DNA of 64,000 nt from Liolophura sinensis (Eukaryota; Mollusca; Polyplacophora; Chitonida; Chitonidae). Made by a program: the position numbers and the translations under genes. Every line of letters starts with the position of its first letter. The stretch's first letter is position 1. Location: NCBI RefSeq assembly GCF_032854445.1, contig NC_088295.1:79452028-79516027 (forward strand), in the 5' to 3' direction. A model generated the notes under the pieces. It had not been told where the DNA came from. It saw nothing but the letters and a program-made list of their open reading frames with translations, and did not search any database. This document shows positions 16,398 to 29,833 of this stretch, piece by piece.

Positions 16398-16552
16398 AAA
16401 GAGGTGGTCCGAAATACCCACCATACAAAAATGTTTTCAAATACACTTTTCTCACGAAAGAAAAAAATGGGAAAAAAAAATTTATTAAAAACCAAATTTG
16501 CGAATAAGTTTTCACATGCTTCCATCAGATTTTTGCATCATTTTTATGTTGA
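16398..16552. repeat. Dispersed repeat, copy 2
   Basis: Matches 7765-7930, with GAGGTGGTCCGAAATACCC, an A-run and ACCAAATTTGCGAATAAG. A type 2 SINE is inserted next to its end. Confidence 0.55.
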
Positions 16553-16903
16553 CCGGCCCAAATGGTCAACTGGTAGAGCGTCGGTTTTGGGAGTGGTAAA
16601 TCCAGGGTCCAGCCTTGGTCAGGTCACGCCTAAGACCTTAAAAGAGGAAGTTGTAGCTTCCTTGCTTGGCGTTCAGCATTAAGGGGATAGTGTAATGACT
16701 GGTTAACCCATATCAGTATAATGGCTCGGGTAGAGAAGCTTACTTACCCTTGGTAAGTCGTCTCAGTGAAGCAGCACTAGATGAAAGAGAGGTGAAAATT
16801 CGTCCTGTAACAAGGAGACACATTGCATTCACTCTTACTCATTTGTCGTCATATGACTGAAAAATTAGGTACGATGTTAAACCCAAAGCACTCACTCAAT
16901 CAC
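16548..16903 (+). mobile_element. SINE type 2, tRNA-derived, complete
   Basis: The tRNA-like head reads GGCCCAAATGGTCAACTGGT, with an A-box-like block, and is followed by GGGTCCAGCC at the expected B-box place. A body follows, then a tail with CATATGACTGAAAAATTAGG and TTAAACCCAAAGCACTCACT. The flanks share the 10-base duplication TCATTTTTAT (16538-16547 and 16904-16913). Confidence 0.85.
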
Positions 16904-17553
16904 TCATTTTTATTTATTCTTCTCCTTTAATTTCTTTCATTGGGCCTGTTTCACAAGCCATTTTGAGTTGCAATTCAAACTTTATTTTTCTTCACAAAAG
17001 AAAATATTTGTAGCCAGATTCTCAGATGTGGCTGAAATTGTCCTACAGCTATGCATTGAATCAACAATCAGTGTATTTTATAATTTGGATTACAATTTTA
17101 GGTAATGCCTGAAATCACTTTGTTAAAAAAGTCTCCAAAACTGCTGAGCCACACAAATATTATTTGAGTTCAAGCATTAATTACATGGAAGTTATAAAGG
17201 ATTTGCGCAGCATCTTTTGGTTTTCTATCTGTGGTAATTTTGACAATATAGCCATCTGTTAAAAACTCTGGTATGAACTAAGGGTAGAATAAATGTGATT
17301 GAAGTCATAGAATTACACCTTTAAAATGATAACCTGTGAGATTTCCTTACGCTTGAACATGCCTCGTACATGTATCTTTGATTGTTTACATGACTGAAAG
17401 ATGACAGTATTAAAAGAAGTCACCTTATGGCAACAATTAAGAAAATGGACTTAAAATGTACAAAGTACTGCAGTTATTATAGTTGGCATGCATTTCACTG
17501 CAATCTTTGCTATAGCCATTGGCTACAGAAATATAATTCAAGAAATCGAAGCC

Positions 17554-17706
17554 TACCACCATTGCAATCGCTGTAAGTTCAAGTCCAGCTCATGCTGGCT
17601 TCCCCTCTGGTGGTACGTGGGAAGGTCTTGCAGCAACTTGGGCATCGTCATGAGCTTCATATAAGTGAAGTGTTCTTGAGAACTGCGTAAAATACCCATC
17701 AAATAA
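17554..17706 (+). mobile_element. SINE type 1 fragment, head missing
   Basis: Begins inside the tRNA-like head (ACCATTGCAATCGCTGTAAG), keeps TTCAAGTCCAGCTCATGCTG and ends near the GTAAAATACCCATCAAATA tail. Diverged. Confidence 0.85.
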
Positions 17707-17915
17707 CAAGAAATGGAAGCAATTCACCGGTTGCATGATAAATTAAGGACAACTTTTTCCATCAATCAGGACGATGGCCATGTAACAGGGGTGTATAGCC
17801 TACATTTGACGTGAAAATAATTAATTATGAATTTCAAGAAACCTGTGATAAGCCATATGTACATGAGGTTATAAAACTGATGAGCTCACATCGGTGTTCA
17901 TTTCCTGATTTTCAG

Positions 17916-18042
17916 ACATCGTTCATTGCGGAGAAGGAGGTGTATAATAAATCAAAGTGTCAGCTTCTGGCAGAGATGGATGTGGCAATGGGTGGCCGGG
18001 TAGCAGAGGAGCTGGTGTATGGGGGAGAGAAAGTTACCACAG
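17916..18042 (+). CDS. YME1L1 exon (M41 protease core)
   Basis: Encodes SKCQLLAEMDVAMGGRVAEE followed by LVYGGEKVTTG. The MGGRVAEEL run is strongly conserved in FtsH-family M41 peptidases. The acceptor is CTGATTTTCAG and the donor GTGAGC, and the last base begins a Gly codon. Confidence 0.96.
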
Positions 18043-20649
18043 GTGAGCTCTGCAACTCTTAGGCTTTCTGCTCTCACCGGCCGCTGTCTCTCAGTAGTCT
18101 TCACGCTGTTTACACATGTTTAGGCATCCCATCATTTTATGCTATTTTCTGTCATTGATTTCTTGCTACATGAAGTTTTATGGTTTGTTAAACGTTATGC
18201 TTAACATTTTTAGCTCACTTGTGCAAAGCAGAGACATAGCTTATGTCTTACCCTTTAGACGCCGACTGTACATTTAGAATGTTAAGTGCAAGTAGCCGTG
18301 AAAATATGACCTTTGGGGCTGGGAAAACGTGAAAAAAATTGCAATCATTAACGTATGCAAACCTTATGAGGTGTACTCGGTAAGAAGATATATTTGAGTG
18401 TGAAAACTGTCGTGTGTGAAATGTGTGGGTATATAAGCCTGATGTACACAATAAGGAGATATATTTGAGTGCAGAAATTGTCCTGTGTAAAATGTTTGGG
18501 TATACAAGGTCAAACCTGTGTTATTTGTTGTGTTCTGAGGCAAGTAGCTCTATAGACTGTATAAGCTTTTGAAATTTGCCCACAACATGCAGTGTACAGG
18601 AAAATACTGGTTAAAATATGTATGTATGTGTATTACTTCTGGTGCTAAACGTTACATGTTCCAGTATAATATCCTCCTGCTTCTTACAAATAAACCCCAA
18701 AACAGCTTTCCAAGACATGTATTAAAGATCAGTAGAACTCTCAGAATCAGGTAAAATAAAACTTAGCCATTAAGTAATGATCTTGATAACTGAATGTTGA
18801 AGAATTTATTTTGTGGTTTGGCACACAAGGTTCCCTGATAAGCATTGATGATTATTTGACATCTGAGACGCACAGTATTTTTAAAGAATATTTGTGTGCT
18901 GGATTACTTTAATCCAAGTGGAAAACAGCTGAGAAAGGCTATATAATTTGACACTGATGGTTACATGTGCACATGTGTACATTTGTGTATCTTAATTTGT
19001 GTAGGAGCCAGCAGTGATTTCCAGTCAGCCACAGCCATAGCTACAGCGATGGTCAAGCGCTTTGGGATGTCAGAAAAGGTCAGCATGAAGTCATTTTACA
19101 ACACACGGAAAATCGTGAACCAGAAAGCCTGGGATTAGTATAACACTTTCTCTGCTTCACATCAATGAATTTCGTTGAGAATTAGGAATCTTTCATAGTA
19201 CAAAGTTGAAAGAAAGGCAGATCATGTTTCAATCTGTCACACTGATTAGGCTTGTACAAGTGGGATCCACCAGTGAAGGTTGCATTGTGGGAATCTCTGT
19301 GCTGCCTCATTTTCATGTTATCTTGTCGGGCGGAGAGTTTACACCGGTGACAGACTTCACCGTCTAATTCCCCTTTATAATTGACATTTCTTTGAAAATT
19401 ATAGGCCTGGAGCATTTAGTTAGGAATCAAATGAAACTCCTTTTTTTTATTTAGCTGAACCAACTCAAAAAAATCTGATTCAGAATTCCTTTCCAAAATA
19501 TGTCCCTTCAAGATTATGCTGTCGCAGTTAAATCATAATTCCAAGGGAATATTAAAGTGTGTGGGTATGTGTTACACATAAATTCACATGCTAATGTCTG
19601 TAAAAGCCAATGTCAACATTTCAAATAATGGGCACACCAGTATTATGTTTGATGTCACAGAAAGGTAGGCAAAGCCTGGGAGATGACTTTGAATTAGCTT
19701 TTGTGTGGCTTTAGTCCTGGCTTGTTCATTTCGCTGATGTGTTTAATCTCTCCGGAGCTGCTGTTCCGCTGTCAGAAAGTACCTCCCTTAAGACATGTTT
19801 TTCACTGGGCTTTGCTATGGGTCAGTTAATTGTAAACCTGACTGCTCTCACCTAGGTGAAAATTTATTCCATAGCAAGGCATCAAACCCCAATCATATAT
19901 AATAACTGAATGAGCCCAACATAAATATATAATATTAAATGACATAGTCATGGACATTGAAATCATTACTGCTGTAATACTTTTCACACATTTGCAAGAA
20001 GTTTATTCAAGCATAATCTGAGAGCATTATTCTGTGTAATCAGATAAAATCATACTTTTTGTGAAGTCATGAATTTGGCCAACCCAACAAGTATAGTTTT
20101 GTCTACATAATCAAAAAAAAAACGTCATGAATTACATTGAAGGTTGTTCTTTGCTATTTGAAAATGTTAAGGAAATGGTTGGTTTTTATACAGTGGCTGT
20201 GGATATTTTCCTTGCCTTGCCAATTACAATTATTTCCTTACAAGTTTGTGGACAACACACAATCTCAGTTTGATGTTATTTTATCAGTTTACTTGAAAGT
20301 CGGTGGGACGCCTTTTGCTGCACAGTGATGATGTGTCCTAGATGATTGACCCTTGGTCTTAATTACATGTCTCATATTTCAGGGTTTAGGAAATTGAAGA
20401 CTTTTATAATTTATTATGCATGCACGATAAAATGCTAAGTGTTGTATGATGAGGTACATGTGCATGTATACACATATAGTGTGTTTCAGATGTTTAAGGC
20501 CGACTTACCACTGACATGTTTTCATATCTCATTTTCACACATTTATTAGCGAATAAAACTAGTATTTTTGATGTATTCCTGCATTTTTTAAAAAATACAT
20601 GGCGTCAAAACAGCAATTAAATAAATGGATAACTCTTTGTGCATTTCAG
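18043..20649. other. Two YME1L1 introns (18043-19004 and 19079-20649)
   Basis: These surround the exon at 19005-19078. Both are AT-rich with no recognised repeat longer than about 100 bases. Confidence 0.6.
19005..19078 (+). CDS. YME1L1 exon (third zinc ligand)
   Basis: Encodes ASSDFQSATAIATAMVKRFG and then MSEK. By comparison with FtsH structures, the Asp of SSDF is the third zinc ligand. The acceptor is TTTGTGTAG. The donor GTCAGC is a weaker GT site, but the next exon continues in frame as in the family. Confidence 0.94.
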
Positions 20650-20772
20650 GTGGGTGTGCGAGTGTTTGATGATAATGATCCTTTTGACAGCGGGCTGTCA
20701 ATGCTGAAGGTAAATGAGGTTAGTCCAGCAATCCAGGAGCAGGTGGACCATGAAATCAAGCGTATTCTACAG
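20650..20772 (+). CDS. YME1L1 exon (C-terminal helical part)
   Basis: Encodes VGVRVFDDNDPFDSGLSMLK and then a stretch ending QEQVDHEIKRILQ. Its place, length and the EQVDHEIKRIL helix match the region after GMSEK in YME1L, while the FDDNDPFD part is less conserved. Both ends are in phase 0 (acceptor ATTTCAG, donor GTGAGT). Confidence 0.93.
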
Positions 20773-22489
20773 GTGAGTTATGTACTCAGCTGTTAAGATG
20801 CAGGATATCACTCATTAGCTTGGCCAATTCTCCCGGGATCTTGCTCTCAGGTGGTAATGTACATTGTAACTTCTAGTGTATCAATTCAGTGCTGTATTGG
20901 AAGTGAATTAATGTACATATATCACTGCAGCTGTACTCTACTGCAGCAGGTGGTGATTGGTAATTGCAGCACTGCAGCATCTTTTGTAGTATAAAGCAGC
21001 TGGTCTTCAAAACAAAATACATGTATATTGCACATGTACATGTAGTCATGGTAGTAGGGTGGCAGGAACGCAACTTAATTTGGATCTTCATCTGAAGATG
21101 TTTACGGAAAAGACCACAATCAAATTATATGAAACCAGGATTTCTTATACGTTTCCAAGCAATCATGTGGATCCCTGTGTTCTAAATGCATTTGGGGCCT
21201 AGGTGACAATGAGCAGTCAATGGCGCCTGTGTGGCCATTTCCAGCGTCTCATGTTCGTTGAAAACCATCAATGTGCATATTTATACATTGTGTCTCGGAA
21301 AGTTGGTCAGTAACTTACCAAAGGTTGTCGGTTTAATACCCTGGGTGCTCCGGTTTCCTCCACACATAAAGTTGACAGGCATCCTGTAAGTTAAACTTCA
21401 TAAGCAAAAACAATGAAGTAAAATATCTTACACCCATCATCTACAGAAAATAACTGCATCATTGGACAATCCTACAGTCACAATATTCAGATGAAGACTG
21501 TAACATCCACTCGCTCTAAAGCCATCATCCGTCCATCAAATATTCATGATTAGACCATTCTAAAGCCATCAATCTTCCATCCTACATGCACTGTAATGCA
21601 CACAATGACTACGTTACCAGAGCTGTTGCAGTGAATTTGCAAGAATTTTGTAGGAGTGTATATACTTGAGGATCAGCAAAATGGCAAGCATATCAGACTG
21701 AGGGGAAATGAATCAAATCAAAGGCAGCTACCTTACAACCCTAATCCTTTAATACAACCCTCATTTTTTAATACAACCGTCATCCTTTAATACAACCGTC
21801 ACCCTTGCATATCATCCTGCACTTTATGTTGAAATGTATATATTTAGGTTTATGTTCGGTTGTTTTTAGCAGTAAGTTTATAACAGACCTGAAAATCAAA
21901 ACACTGTACCTTGTTTACTTTGCCTTGTACTAACTATATCCCCAAAACTACTGGTGAAAATTTAGTGAAACTTGTATTTTCTCTTGGGTGTCCTAGAACA
22001 TATGAGAGTTTGATCAGCATGAATGACCTTTGACCGTCTCGCATTGGCTAATGTTCATATTCAAGTCATAATGATGTAGAGGTCCTCACTACCTGAGACA
22101 GTTAATGGGTTGGCTAAGTGCTTGGGCTGTGGCTTAGTCATGATGGCTGTCAGGTACCTGGCAAAGACCTGACAGCGGTATACATCAGGCAACTCTAGTC
22201 CTAAATCACACTGCTGTAATGTACATGAAAATGCTATACCTCTGAAACCATGAGTCATATTCATTTAAATTGATTTCATGGAGGACAGCTACCCTAGAAC
22301 CAGAGTACATTGTGGCCACCCTAACTTACGTATCACCTTTGATGTTTTTTCTCGTCATGATTCAGATTTTATTTGAAAGCATTATATCTTATAAACTACT
22401 AAGCCAGTTTCAATGAAATTTTACGCTTTTGTTTTCCCAGATTGTAATCAGCGCAAATGACCTTTGGCCTGCTTTCTTAGATCAGAGTT

Positions 22490-22840
22490 CATATCGGGCT
22501 TGTTACCATTATTTGGTCAAAACTAGTATTATGCCACTTAATGCATTGAATCTTCCTGTGTGGATATTGACATATGAATTCGCTGTTGGGTTCCCATACC
22601 CGATCTCATTGTAGTCAGTACAAATCATGTTCCATCTGCTGTCTCGGGTCATAAGCTCATATTTGGGTTGTTACCATTATTCGATAAAACCTAATATATA
22701 ATGCCATTTAATGCATTGAATCTTCCTGTGTGTATATTGACATATGAATTCACTGTTGGGTTCCCCATACCAGATCAGATTGAGGTTAGCACAAATCATG
22801 TTCCATCTACCGTCTCAGGTCATAAGCTTATAGTTGGCTT
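22490..22840. repeat. Tandem duplication, period 170
   Basis: The block TTAATGCATTGAATCTTCCT recurs at 22538 and 22708, with GACATATGAATTC and AAATCATGTTCCATCT following in both copies. Confidence 0.9.
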
Positions 22841-24109
22841 TCTAACTCATTTGAACATAGTGCCTCTAGAACTTCATGCTGGGCGTAATTAGTCCTGTAT
22901 ATGACTGTGTTGGAGAGGGTTTGGTTAGCAGAGGTTGATGTAAATTAACTCAAGGTTTTAACTTAAGCTAGCTTGACCCCTCATGGGATCAAGCAAATTA
23001 CGACAATGCGGCACGGCAAGGCAGTGTGATGTGGCCTTTTTCAGTTCTGTGTTGACTTCTCAGGGTTGTATTTCTGACAAGTTGTGTAGCAGTGGCACTT
23101 AAGGCTTGGACTGAGCTGCACTTACAAAACATACCTGCTCAAGGGGTCACCATTATCGACAAGGGCTTAATTACCCTTTGCTTTTCTCCCTGTTGTTATC
23201 ATTAATTTCTGACTGGACATAGCTCACACCTGAGCAATCCAAGGGGACACGCACGTCACATGGATGGATGATGTGGTCTTGACAGGATTATCACTCCTTT
23301 TTTGAACGACTTCGACTTTGAGGTGTAATTGTTGACAAGTTGTACAGCACATTTTATGTTGATGTTGAATGTAATAGTGTATATGATTTCTGTGGGTGTT
23401 TGTTGATCACATGCAGCACAAAGAAACAAGTTAAGAAAATTTTTAGTGGGGGGGGGGGGGGCTTTTGAAATTCTAGGAATCTTGTTATGATGGCTCCTCT
23501 GGAAAAATTAGAATGTTGTGTTGTGATATTTTCAAGAGAGGATTTGGAATTCTAGGGATTTTGTTCCCAGAGAAAGTGCTCATCTTTCAACAGCTGAGGG
23601 CTATTGTGTGAAATTTCTTGGTATGCCTTTTTTCCTGTTTCGTGCTTTGTTTTGGTCATAACATGTATATGTAGAAGGACGCGGAGAGAGTTGTACTAAA
23701 CATTGTTCCACATCGGCATGTACATGTACATTTAATACATGTCCTTATTAGTACGCTCAGTACATTTACCCTGTCTGTGATATACGTGTACATTCTGGGT
23801 CTCCAAAGTTTCAATCAGGTAGTCAGGAGGTTAGCATATACCTACCATTTTGTCTCTGCGTATTTCCTGTTGAAAAGTTAAAGTTTCAGAATGTTGACGC
23901 CTTGTTTTAAAATTGCAACTCTTCCACATCTTTTCTGCCAAAATGAACGTCAAAGACGAGATGAACAAAACAATATTTCTTAAATTGATACAACCATTTA
24001 AACATCTTGTAAAGAAAACTGTTGGCTCATTTTTATGTCATTAATTAATACAGCCACACATACATCATGTATATACTGCAAACAAAACTGATTGCTCAAA
24101 AATAAATGG

Positions 24110-24170
24110 CATGATTCCAACCTCTTAGAAGTGAAATGTTCTTGAGTATGGTGTAAGACACCAGTTAAGT
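24110..24170 (+). mobile_element. SINE type 1 tail fragment
   Basis: GAAGTGAAATGTTCTTGAGT followed by ATGGTGTAAGACACCAGTTAAG matches the last 50 or so bases of the type 1 SINE. A similar tail fragment is at 24758-24815. Confidence 0.7.
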
Positions 24171-25989
24171 AAATCATATGAAATAAATGGTGGGATAACT
24201 GTCTCCTCTGCCAAGAGCAGTTTAAGTTTTAAATGAACACTGTTTATCAAATAAATGTTGCTGCAGGAGTTATAAAATCGTTTTATGTTGCTGTAACACA
24301 ATAGTTTTGAATGATTTGCTTTTGTTAACTTTCGCTGTTAAATACATGGACATGTGATCAGTATTTGGCTAATCAGTGGTACCCGTGGAGATTGATGGTC
24401 TGATTCTGTGTTGTCAGTGTAATGGATTCTTCATGTCAGAGTCCCACATGGTGGTTACAGCCTGCAGAAGGTTGTGGTTAGGACTGGTACAGGGGCAGGT
24501 GTGTGGAAAATAGGCATTAGGGCAGGGGAGATGGGACCAGCTCAGATTACAAGCTTGCCATCTGCAGAATAGGGTCTTATTACCAGTACTTGAGGCAAGC
24601 CCAATGATTTTATAGCTGTGGTGGCCATCTTGTCTTGTCTTCAACATGACCAGTGCATTTATCTTTTTACTACTCTCTTTTTCTAAACAGCAGCACAGTA
24701 GCAAGCTGTACTGCAACAGGAAGCTTTTCTCAGAGAATTCCACCATTGTTCTGCCCACCGTTGTCGTTGTATGTGAAATGTTCTTGAGTACAGGGCAAAT
24801 GAAATAAATATGTAAATAAATCAAAGAATTAAATCACTAGATGTTTAAAGCTTACGATTCCTCTTAAAGGATACATGAAAAGGATTTGTAAAACTGAGAT
24901 TGATGTTTAACTGTTGATTTTTTTTATTCTCCATTTTTTGTTCATTTTTTATCTCTCTTAGTAACGCCCTATTTCTGTGGTCAAGGATTTTTTGGAAATA
25001 ACGTCATCGATGAAGCTAACAAGACTGATGCGACCAGCTTAACTTGTTGACAGCTTCAGACTTCAGACTATTTAATTCCCAGGCTCACTGCTGGGGCCTT
25101 GGGAAACTGTAGTTTAAAGCCAGTTCTATGGGCCAACATGAAATCTGAGAAGATTATTTTTTTATTTTTATATGTCATAACTCATCCCAAAGCACATATT
25201 AAAGGGGTAAAAACTAAATGTTTTATGTATCGTTTAATTCTTCCCTCATCCCTCTACATGTACATCCTGATAGCCTTGGACATAATTCATTCATTCATTC
25301 TTGGAACACTTCACATAAGGCAAAGCCAAAAAAAAAAAGAATATCCTTTTTTTCCCATTCAGTATTACCATTAGGCTAGTGTACATGTATGTTTTTATCC
25401 TGCTTAAAAAAAATATACTGAAGTCAGATTGTTATTGTGGAGCATATGTACATTTACTTGTGAAGAAAACGATAAAGTGAAGTATATACCAGCTTAAAAA
25501 CCATTGAGTAATGACTTCTTTTTTTCTGAACTGAGTAAAATGGTCTTAAGTTTCGAATGCATTTTGCTGGGTTGAAAAATTCTAAAAAAAAAAAAAAACA
25601 AATCCAGCTGTTTATGTAAAGAGTGTTGAATGATTTTTCTACTGTCATATACTTCAGGCTAGTGTTTTCTTTGTCTTTAACATTTGGATCATTGGTTCAA
25701 TTTCCTCCGCCCATGAAACTAAATGCCATTGTGAAACATTCATAAACACCAGTCACTCCATTAATCAGTGTAAAAAGATTCTCAGAAGCAGATTTATTAT
25801 CAAGTCTCAACAAGGTTGTTTTCTTGACCTTATTATTGTACTGTTCATGAATGTGGAAAGTTTGTATGGTTTTTTTTTATGTTGTCGCACTGTTTGATTC
25901 TTGTGAACACCAAGCACAGCATCTGGTTCACCTATTAGTACATGTTTGTATGACGTCATGTAAGTAACTATTACCATTGTTCTTGGCAG

Positions 25990-26142
25990 GAATCCTACGA
26001 CCGCTCCAAAGCTGTGTTGAGAACGCACTCCTCAGAGCACAAGGCTTTGGCTCAAGCCTTGATGAAGTACGAGACACTGGACTCAGAGGATATCCGCTCC
26101 ATCATAGAGGGCAAGAAGATAAAAAAGGCTGAGCCAAGCTGA
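25990..26142 (+). CDS. YME1L1 terminal exon
   Basis: Encodes ESYDRSKAVLRTHSSEHKAL and, later, YETLDSEDIRSIIEGKK, and ends AEPS before TGA (26140-26142). The ETLD..EI..ILEGKK ending is that of animal YME1L. The acceptor is TTCTTGGCAG. Confidence 0.96.
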   Translation, partial: ESYDRSKAVLRTHSSEHKALAQALMKYETLDSEDIRSIIEGKKIKKAEPS

Positions 26143-28090
26143 TAATGTCTGTCTGTTAGATCACATCTGTAAATACTTATGTGTACATGTAGAGGCAAAT
26201 CACACCCTCAGCCAAGCCTCTTGAGTACATCTCCAAATCAGCTGTTTTCTCTACAGTACTATAGTTTCACTGAGATATTATTGAGAAGGCTCGTCCCCAG
26301 AAAGCACGTGATGTGTTAGAGGCTACAAATAAGCATAACCCTAACAGTCTGGATTTGTAATCAAGAACTCTTTGTTTTGGTTTGAATCTTCTTTCGATTT
26401 ATACTTTTTTGTTCTAAGGTACCTGAAAAAACATTTGTAATTTGAGCCTGTTTAAGACTGTCATGAGACTTGTTGAGTGCAATCATTCAGCTGTGAACCA
26501 GTGTCGCTAGTCCTATATTCTGAGCTACTCTGAAGGCTGTTTGCAACATCCACATATGTATCAAAGAAAAAGATATTGAAGTGACCTGGGTCTCAGACCA
26601 TTTTATTTACCTGAAAATAAACAAGGGCAGTGTTATACGTGCATGTGATACCAATTTAATTCAGTTCACTGCAGGTTAGGTGTTGGGAACATTGGTCCCA
26701 AGTGTAAAGTAAGAAATTGTGGTGTCTTTAATGGCTTGAATTTTCTCAACTTATGACCTCTATTTTTTGTTCTGGCTTTTGTGCTGTGCAATCCTAAGAC
26801 GTTTTCAATTCTTGTACCTTAAGTAATGGTGCCACATTTGGATGCTACAAACACAAAGTTCTTAGGATCAGATGTTTTTAAGAAATGCCACACTTAAAGG
26901 GAAAGCATCCTGTAAAAAATATCTGAATCAGGAGAGATGGAAACTTGATCGTGATGAGGACAATCGTGTGGTAAGAATGTTCCTCTCTGTTTAGATGTAC
27001 ATGATAGTACATGTATATGTTTTCGGTCAGCTTCTACTGGAAAAGTGTAATTTTCAGCATGAACAATAATATTTTAGAACATTTAAAAATACCCGTTTTG
27101 GAAGGGAATTTTAGAGCATTTACTGATGACATGTATTTAAAAAGGATTGGAAGGCCTAGAAAAACGTGTCATACAACATGTATGGAAAACACCTCAGAAC
27201 ATGCACAGTCCTTAGCAACGGATTTGTAACTGTCCTTAGCAACGGATTTGTAACAGTTGTAAGAGTAATCCAAGAGCAGCTTGTTTTTACCTAATCTTGT
27301 GTATTACGTTTTAACACGTCTGCATTTTGGGCGATGTATATTTGTGAATATATTATCGAATAGATTTCGTTTGTTTTGATTGTTCATATTTTGTTTGTTT
27401 TGGATTTGATGAATGCGTAGTTCCATGCAGATATATGGTGATCAAGGAGCAAAATTCCGTGTATGTTAGGTGTATTAGCTACCCCCACGCGATATCATGC
27501 TTCCTACGATTTAATAACTTAAATATGGATATTTATTTCTACTATATCATTCTTGATCATTTTGGCACAATATAAGATAAAGTGACTGGCTTTTTGACAG
27601 CGGCATTAATATCACAGACGGCTCTAGACGTTTCTGTTATATATTATTAGATGCCTGTACCATACATGGAAAGCATCTTGATATATTATTCGTCATCGTG
27701 TGTACATATTCTATCACCCAACCACGCAAACGTACTTCTTTGTGAATGTGCATACACAAGCATGTATGTAGTAGCCTTTAATGCCTGCACAACATTCTTG
27801 AATACGACGTGAAACACTGATTTAAAAAAAAAACAATAAATAATTCCGGCACGTACTTTTCTTTAAATCTACAGTATTTTATGTAACTGTGTGTGTAGCA
27901 GTGTTCAGGAAGACGAGGGTGTGATGTCAGTGATAGGTGTGCGTGTTAAAACACGTTCAGTGTCTGTAGCGACAGTGTGTCGTCAGAAAGTCTTTAAAAA
28001 AAAAAGACAACGACAGAGAGAAATTGTACAAGAATATGTTTAATCCTTTCATTTGACCTGGGTTCTGTTGTTAATAAAGCCTTGTGAAAA
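26143..28090 (+). other. Probable YME1L1 3' untranslated region
   Basis: No open frame of note. AATAAA occurs at 26616-26621 and again at 28073-28078, so either a short (about 0.5 kb) or long (about 1.9 kb) tail is possible. A 24-base direct duplication, GTCCTTAGCAACGGATTTGT plus AACT, lies at about 27209-27256. Confidence 0.55.
28073..28078 (+). promoter_or_regulatory. Candidate YME1L1 polyadenylation signal
   Basis: Canonical AATAAA downstream of the stop codon in an otherwise open 3' region; the alternative is at 26616. Confidence 0.4.
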
Positions 28091-28410
28091 GATTGTAATT
28101 CTATTTTCTCTTGTATATACACAGCTTATCATTTATGTATCGTTATACTCGGTGTAATATGATAAAAAAAGAGTACTGAGTTAAGTATATTGGCGGTAAT
28201 TTGCCAGGAGAGATGCGTAGAAGTTCAGTACTCGAAGATCGTACTCTATATAGAAGAAATTCAAAAGACACTTGCTCGCACAGTTAACTTGGAGTGGAAG
28301 AATGTGATAAGTTGAACTTGCGGAATAAAGAACTAATGTTAAGACAGAAGATTTTCCAAGCATTTAATCATATGAGGTTTTATGAACATTTCTGGCCTAA
28401 AATACAAGAT

Positions 28411-28560
28411 TACGCCGTACTCAAGAATATTTCACTTATACGACGGCGGCCAGCATTATGGTGGGAGGAAAGCGGACAGAGCCCGGGGGAAACACACGAC
28501 CATCCGAAGGTTGCTGGATAACCTTCCTATGTACGGCCGGAGAGGAAGCCAGCAAAACCA
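28411..28560 (-). mobile_element. SINE type 1, head missing
   Basis: On the - strand, TTACGCCGTACTCAAGAATA through GCCGGAGAGGAAGCCAGCA is close to consensus. Only AGATTA is shared by both flanks, so the target duplication is uncertain. Confidence 0.9.
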
Positions 28561-29164
28561 GATTAAAAACTATGACTGTGTGATGGCTAGCAAATGGTCA
28601 CCCATAACCGGTGAAATCCAACCTGTTCTGTTTACATCTATCTCAGTTAAAAGTTCATTCCAACTATTTATGTAAATGCTTAGATATATGGAAGCAACCC
28701 GTATGCACCGTGGCACCATGCTTTATGAAGAGTTACGTTAAGAGCGATTTACTACACTTCACTGACCATTTATTCATAATGCCGTGTTATTATCACAATA
28801 TCTGTCTCTTGAAAATATTTTATTCTTGTGGAACTGTTGGATATGATTTCTTTTTTTATCTCTATAATGCCTTTCAAAACAAAACCTCTTGGGATTTGAG
28901 GATGAAACATACGTTTACATGCATGAGAGTGGCGTGTAAACGATGCTAATGGGAGATGTCTATGGTCTCGTTTATCAATCGCTATTTATGGGAGAAGATG
29001 GTTAAATCCTTCAATCGAGATTTGACTTACAACAAGGCAAATTGCCTTCCAACAATGTGGCGTGTAATGTTAACAACTAACTTCTCAAAAGTCAGTGGTT
29101 TACTCCTGCTAATACCTTCACTTATGAAACTAGATGTCATCGTTTACTATTTTATACAGCGTGA

Positions 29165-29830
29165 GAAAGTAAAGTAACAACTGTTTTGAACACAAGACTA
29201 CCTTTTATATGTTCTGTACAGTCATAGATGTTTCAAACAACAAGAAGGCGTTTCAGTGTTTATGTTCCATAAAATCACACATGTTTCAAGCACAAAAGAC
29301 GTTCCTTCTTTGTTCCGTTAAGTCCTGTTCTAAACAAAAGAGGACGTCCCACCTTCTCCGCTCGGTAAAGTAACAAATGCTCCACACACACAGGATATTC
29401 CACATTGTATGCGTTCTGTAGAGTCATAAGTCTACCAACCACCAGAAGACGTTCCATTTTGTATGTTCCGTAAAGTCAGAACTGTACCAACTACGATGGC
29501 GTTTCGCTGTCTACATTCTGTAAAGTCACAACTATTCCAAGCTCATGAAGGCGTTCCCTTTCTCTGAGTTCTGTAAAATCATACATTTTCCAAACACGGG
29601 ACCATTTCGCCTTCTACATTTGGTAATGTTACGAATGTTCCAAACAAAAAGAGATCGTTTCGCTGAGTAAGGTCAAAAATTAACGCAAGGGAATTGTTGT
29701 ATGAAGTTACAAATGTTCCAAGCTGAAGAAGGCGTTCCCTTTTCTGAGTTTTGTAAACTCATATATGTTCCAAACACGAAGACGTTTCGCCGTCTACATT
29801 TGGTAATGTTACAAATGTTACAAATAAAAA
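29165..29830. repeat. Degenerate tandem array, period about 50-65
   Basis: Variants of CTGTAAAGTCACAAATGTTC and CAAACACAAGAAGACGTTCC recur about a dozen times with many substitutions, for example near 29302, 29449, 29499, 29549, 29730 and 29780. It is older and less regular than the other arrays. Confidence 0.75.
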
Positions 29831-29833
29831 GAG

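Larger units (their letters stand above)
13635..17915. other. YME1L1 intron with facing tandem arrays
   Basis: It contains the left array (13693-14529), a spacer with a SINE, the right array in opposite orientation (15346-15720), a dispersed repeat (16398-16552), a complete second-type SINE (16548-16903) and a SINE fragment (17554-17706). Confidence 0.85.
20773..25989. other. Last YME1L1 intron, about 5.2 kb
   Basis: It contains three short direct repeats of TTTAATACAACC (21742-21805), a 170-base tandem duplication (about 22490-22840), a G-run (about 23448-23461) and two short SINE tails (24110-24170 and 24758-24815). I see nothing that looks like an exon. Confidence 0.7.

Noticed and set aside
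16548-16625. Possible tRNA gene at the start of the second-type SINE
   Set aside because: No matching acceptor stem; it is part of a repeated SINE with flanking duplication.
24414-24824. 136-codon - strand open frame in the last YME1L1 intron
   Set aside because: It overlaps a SINE tail fragment and shows no domain or conserved motif.
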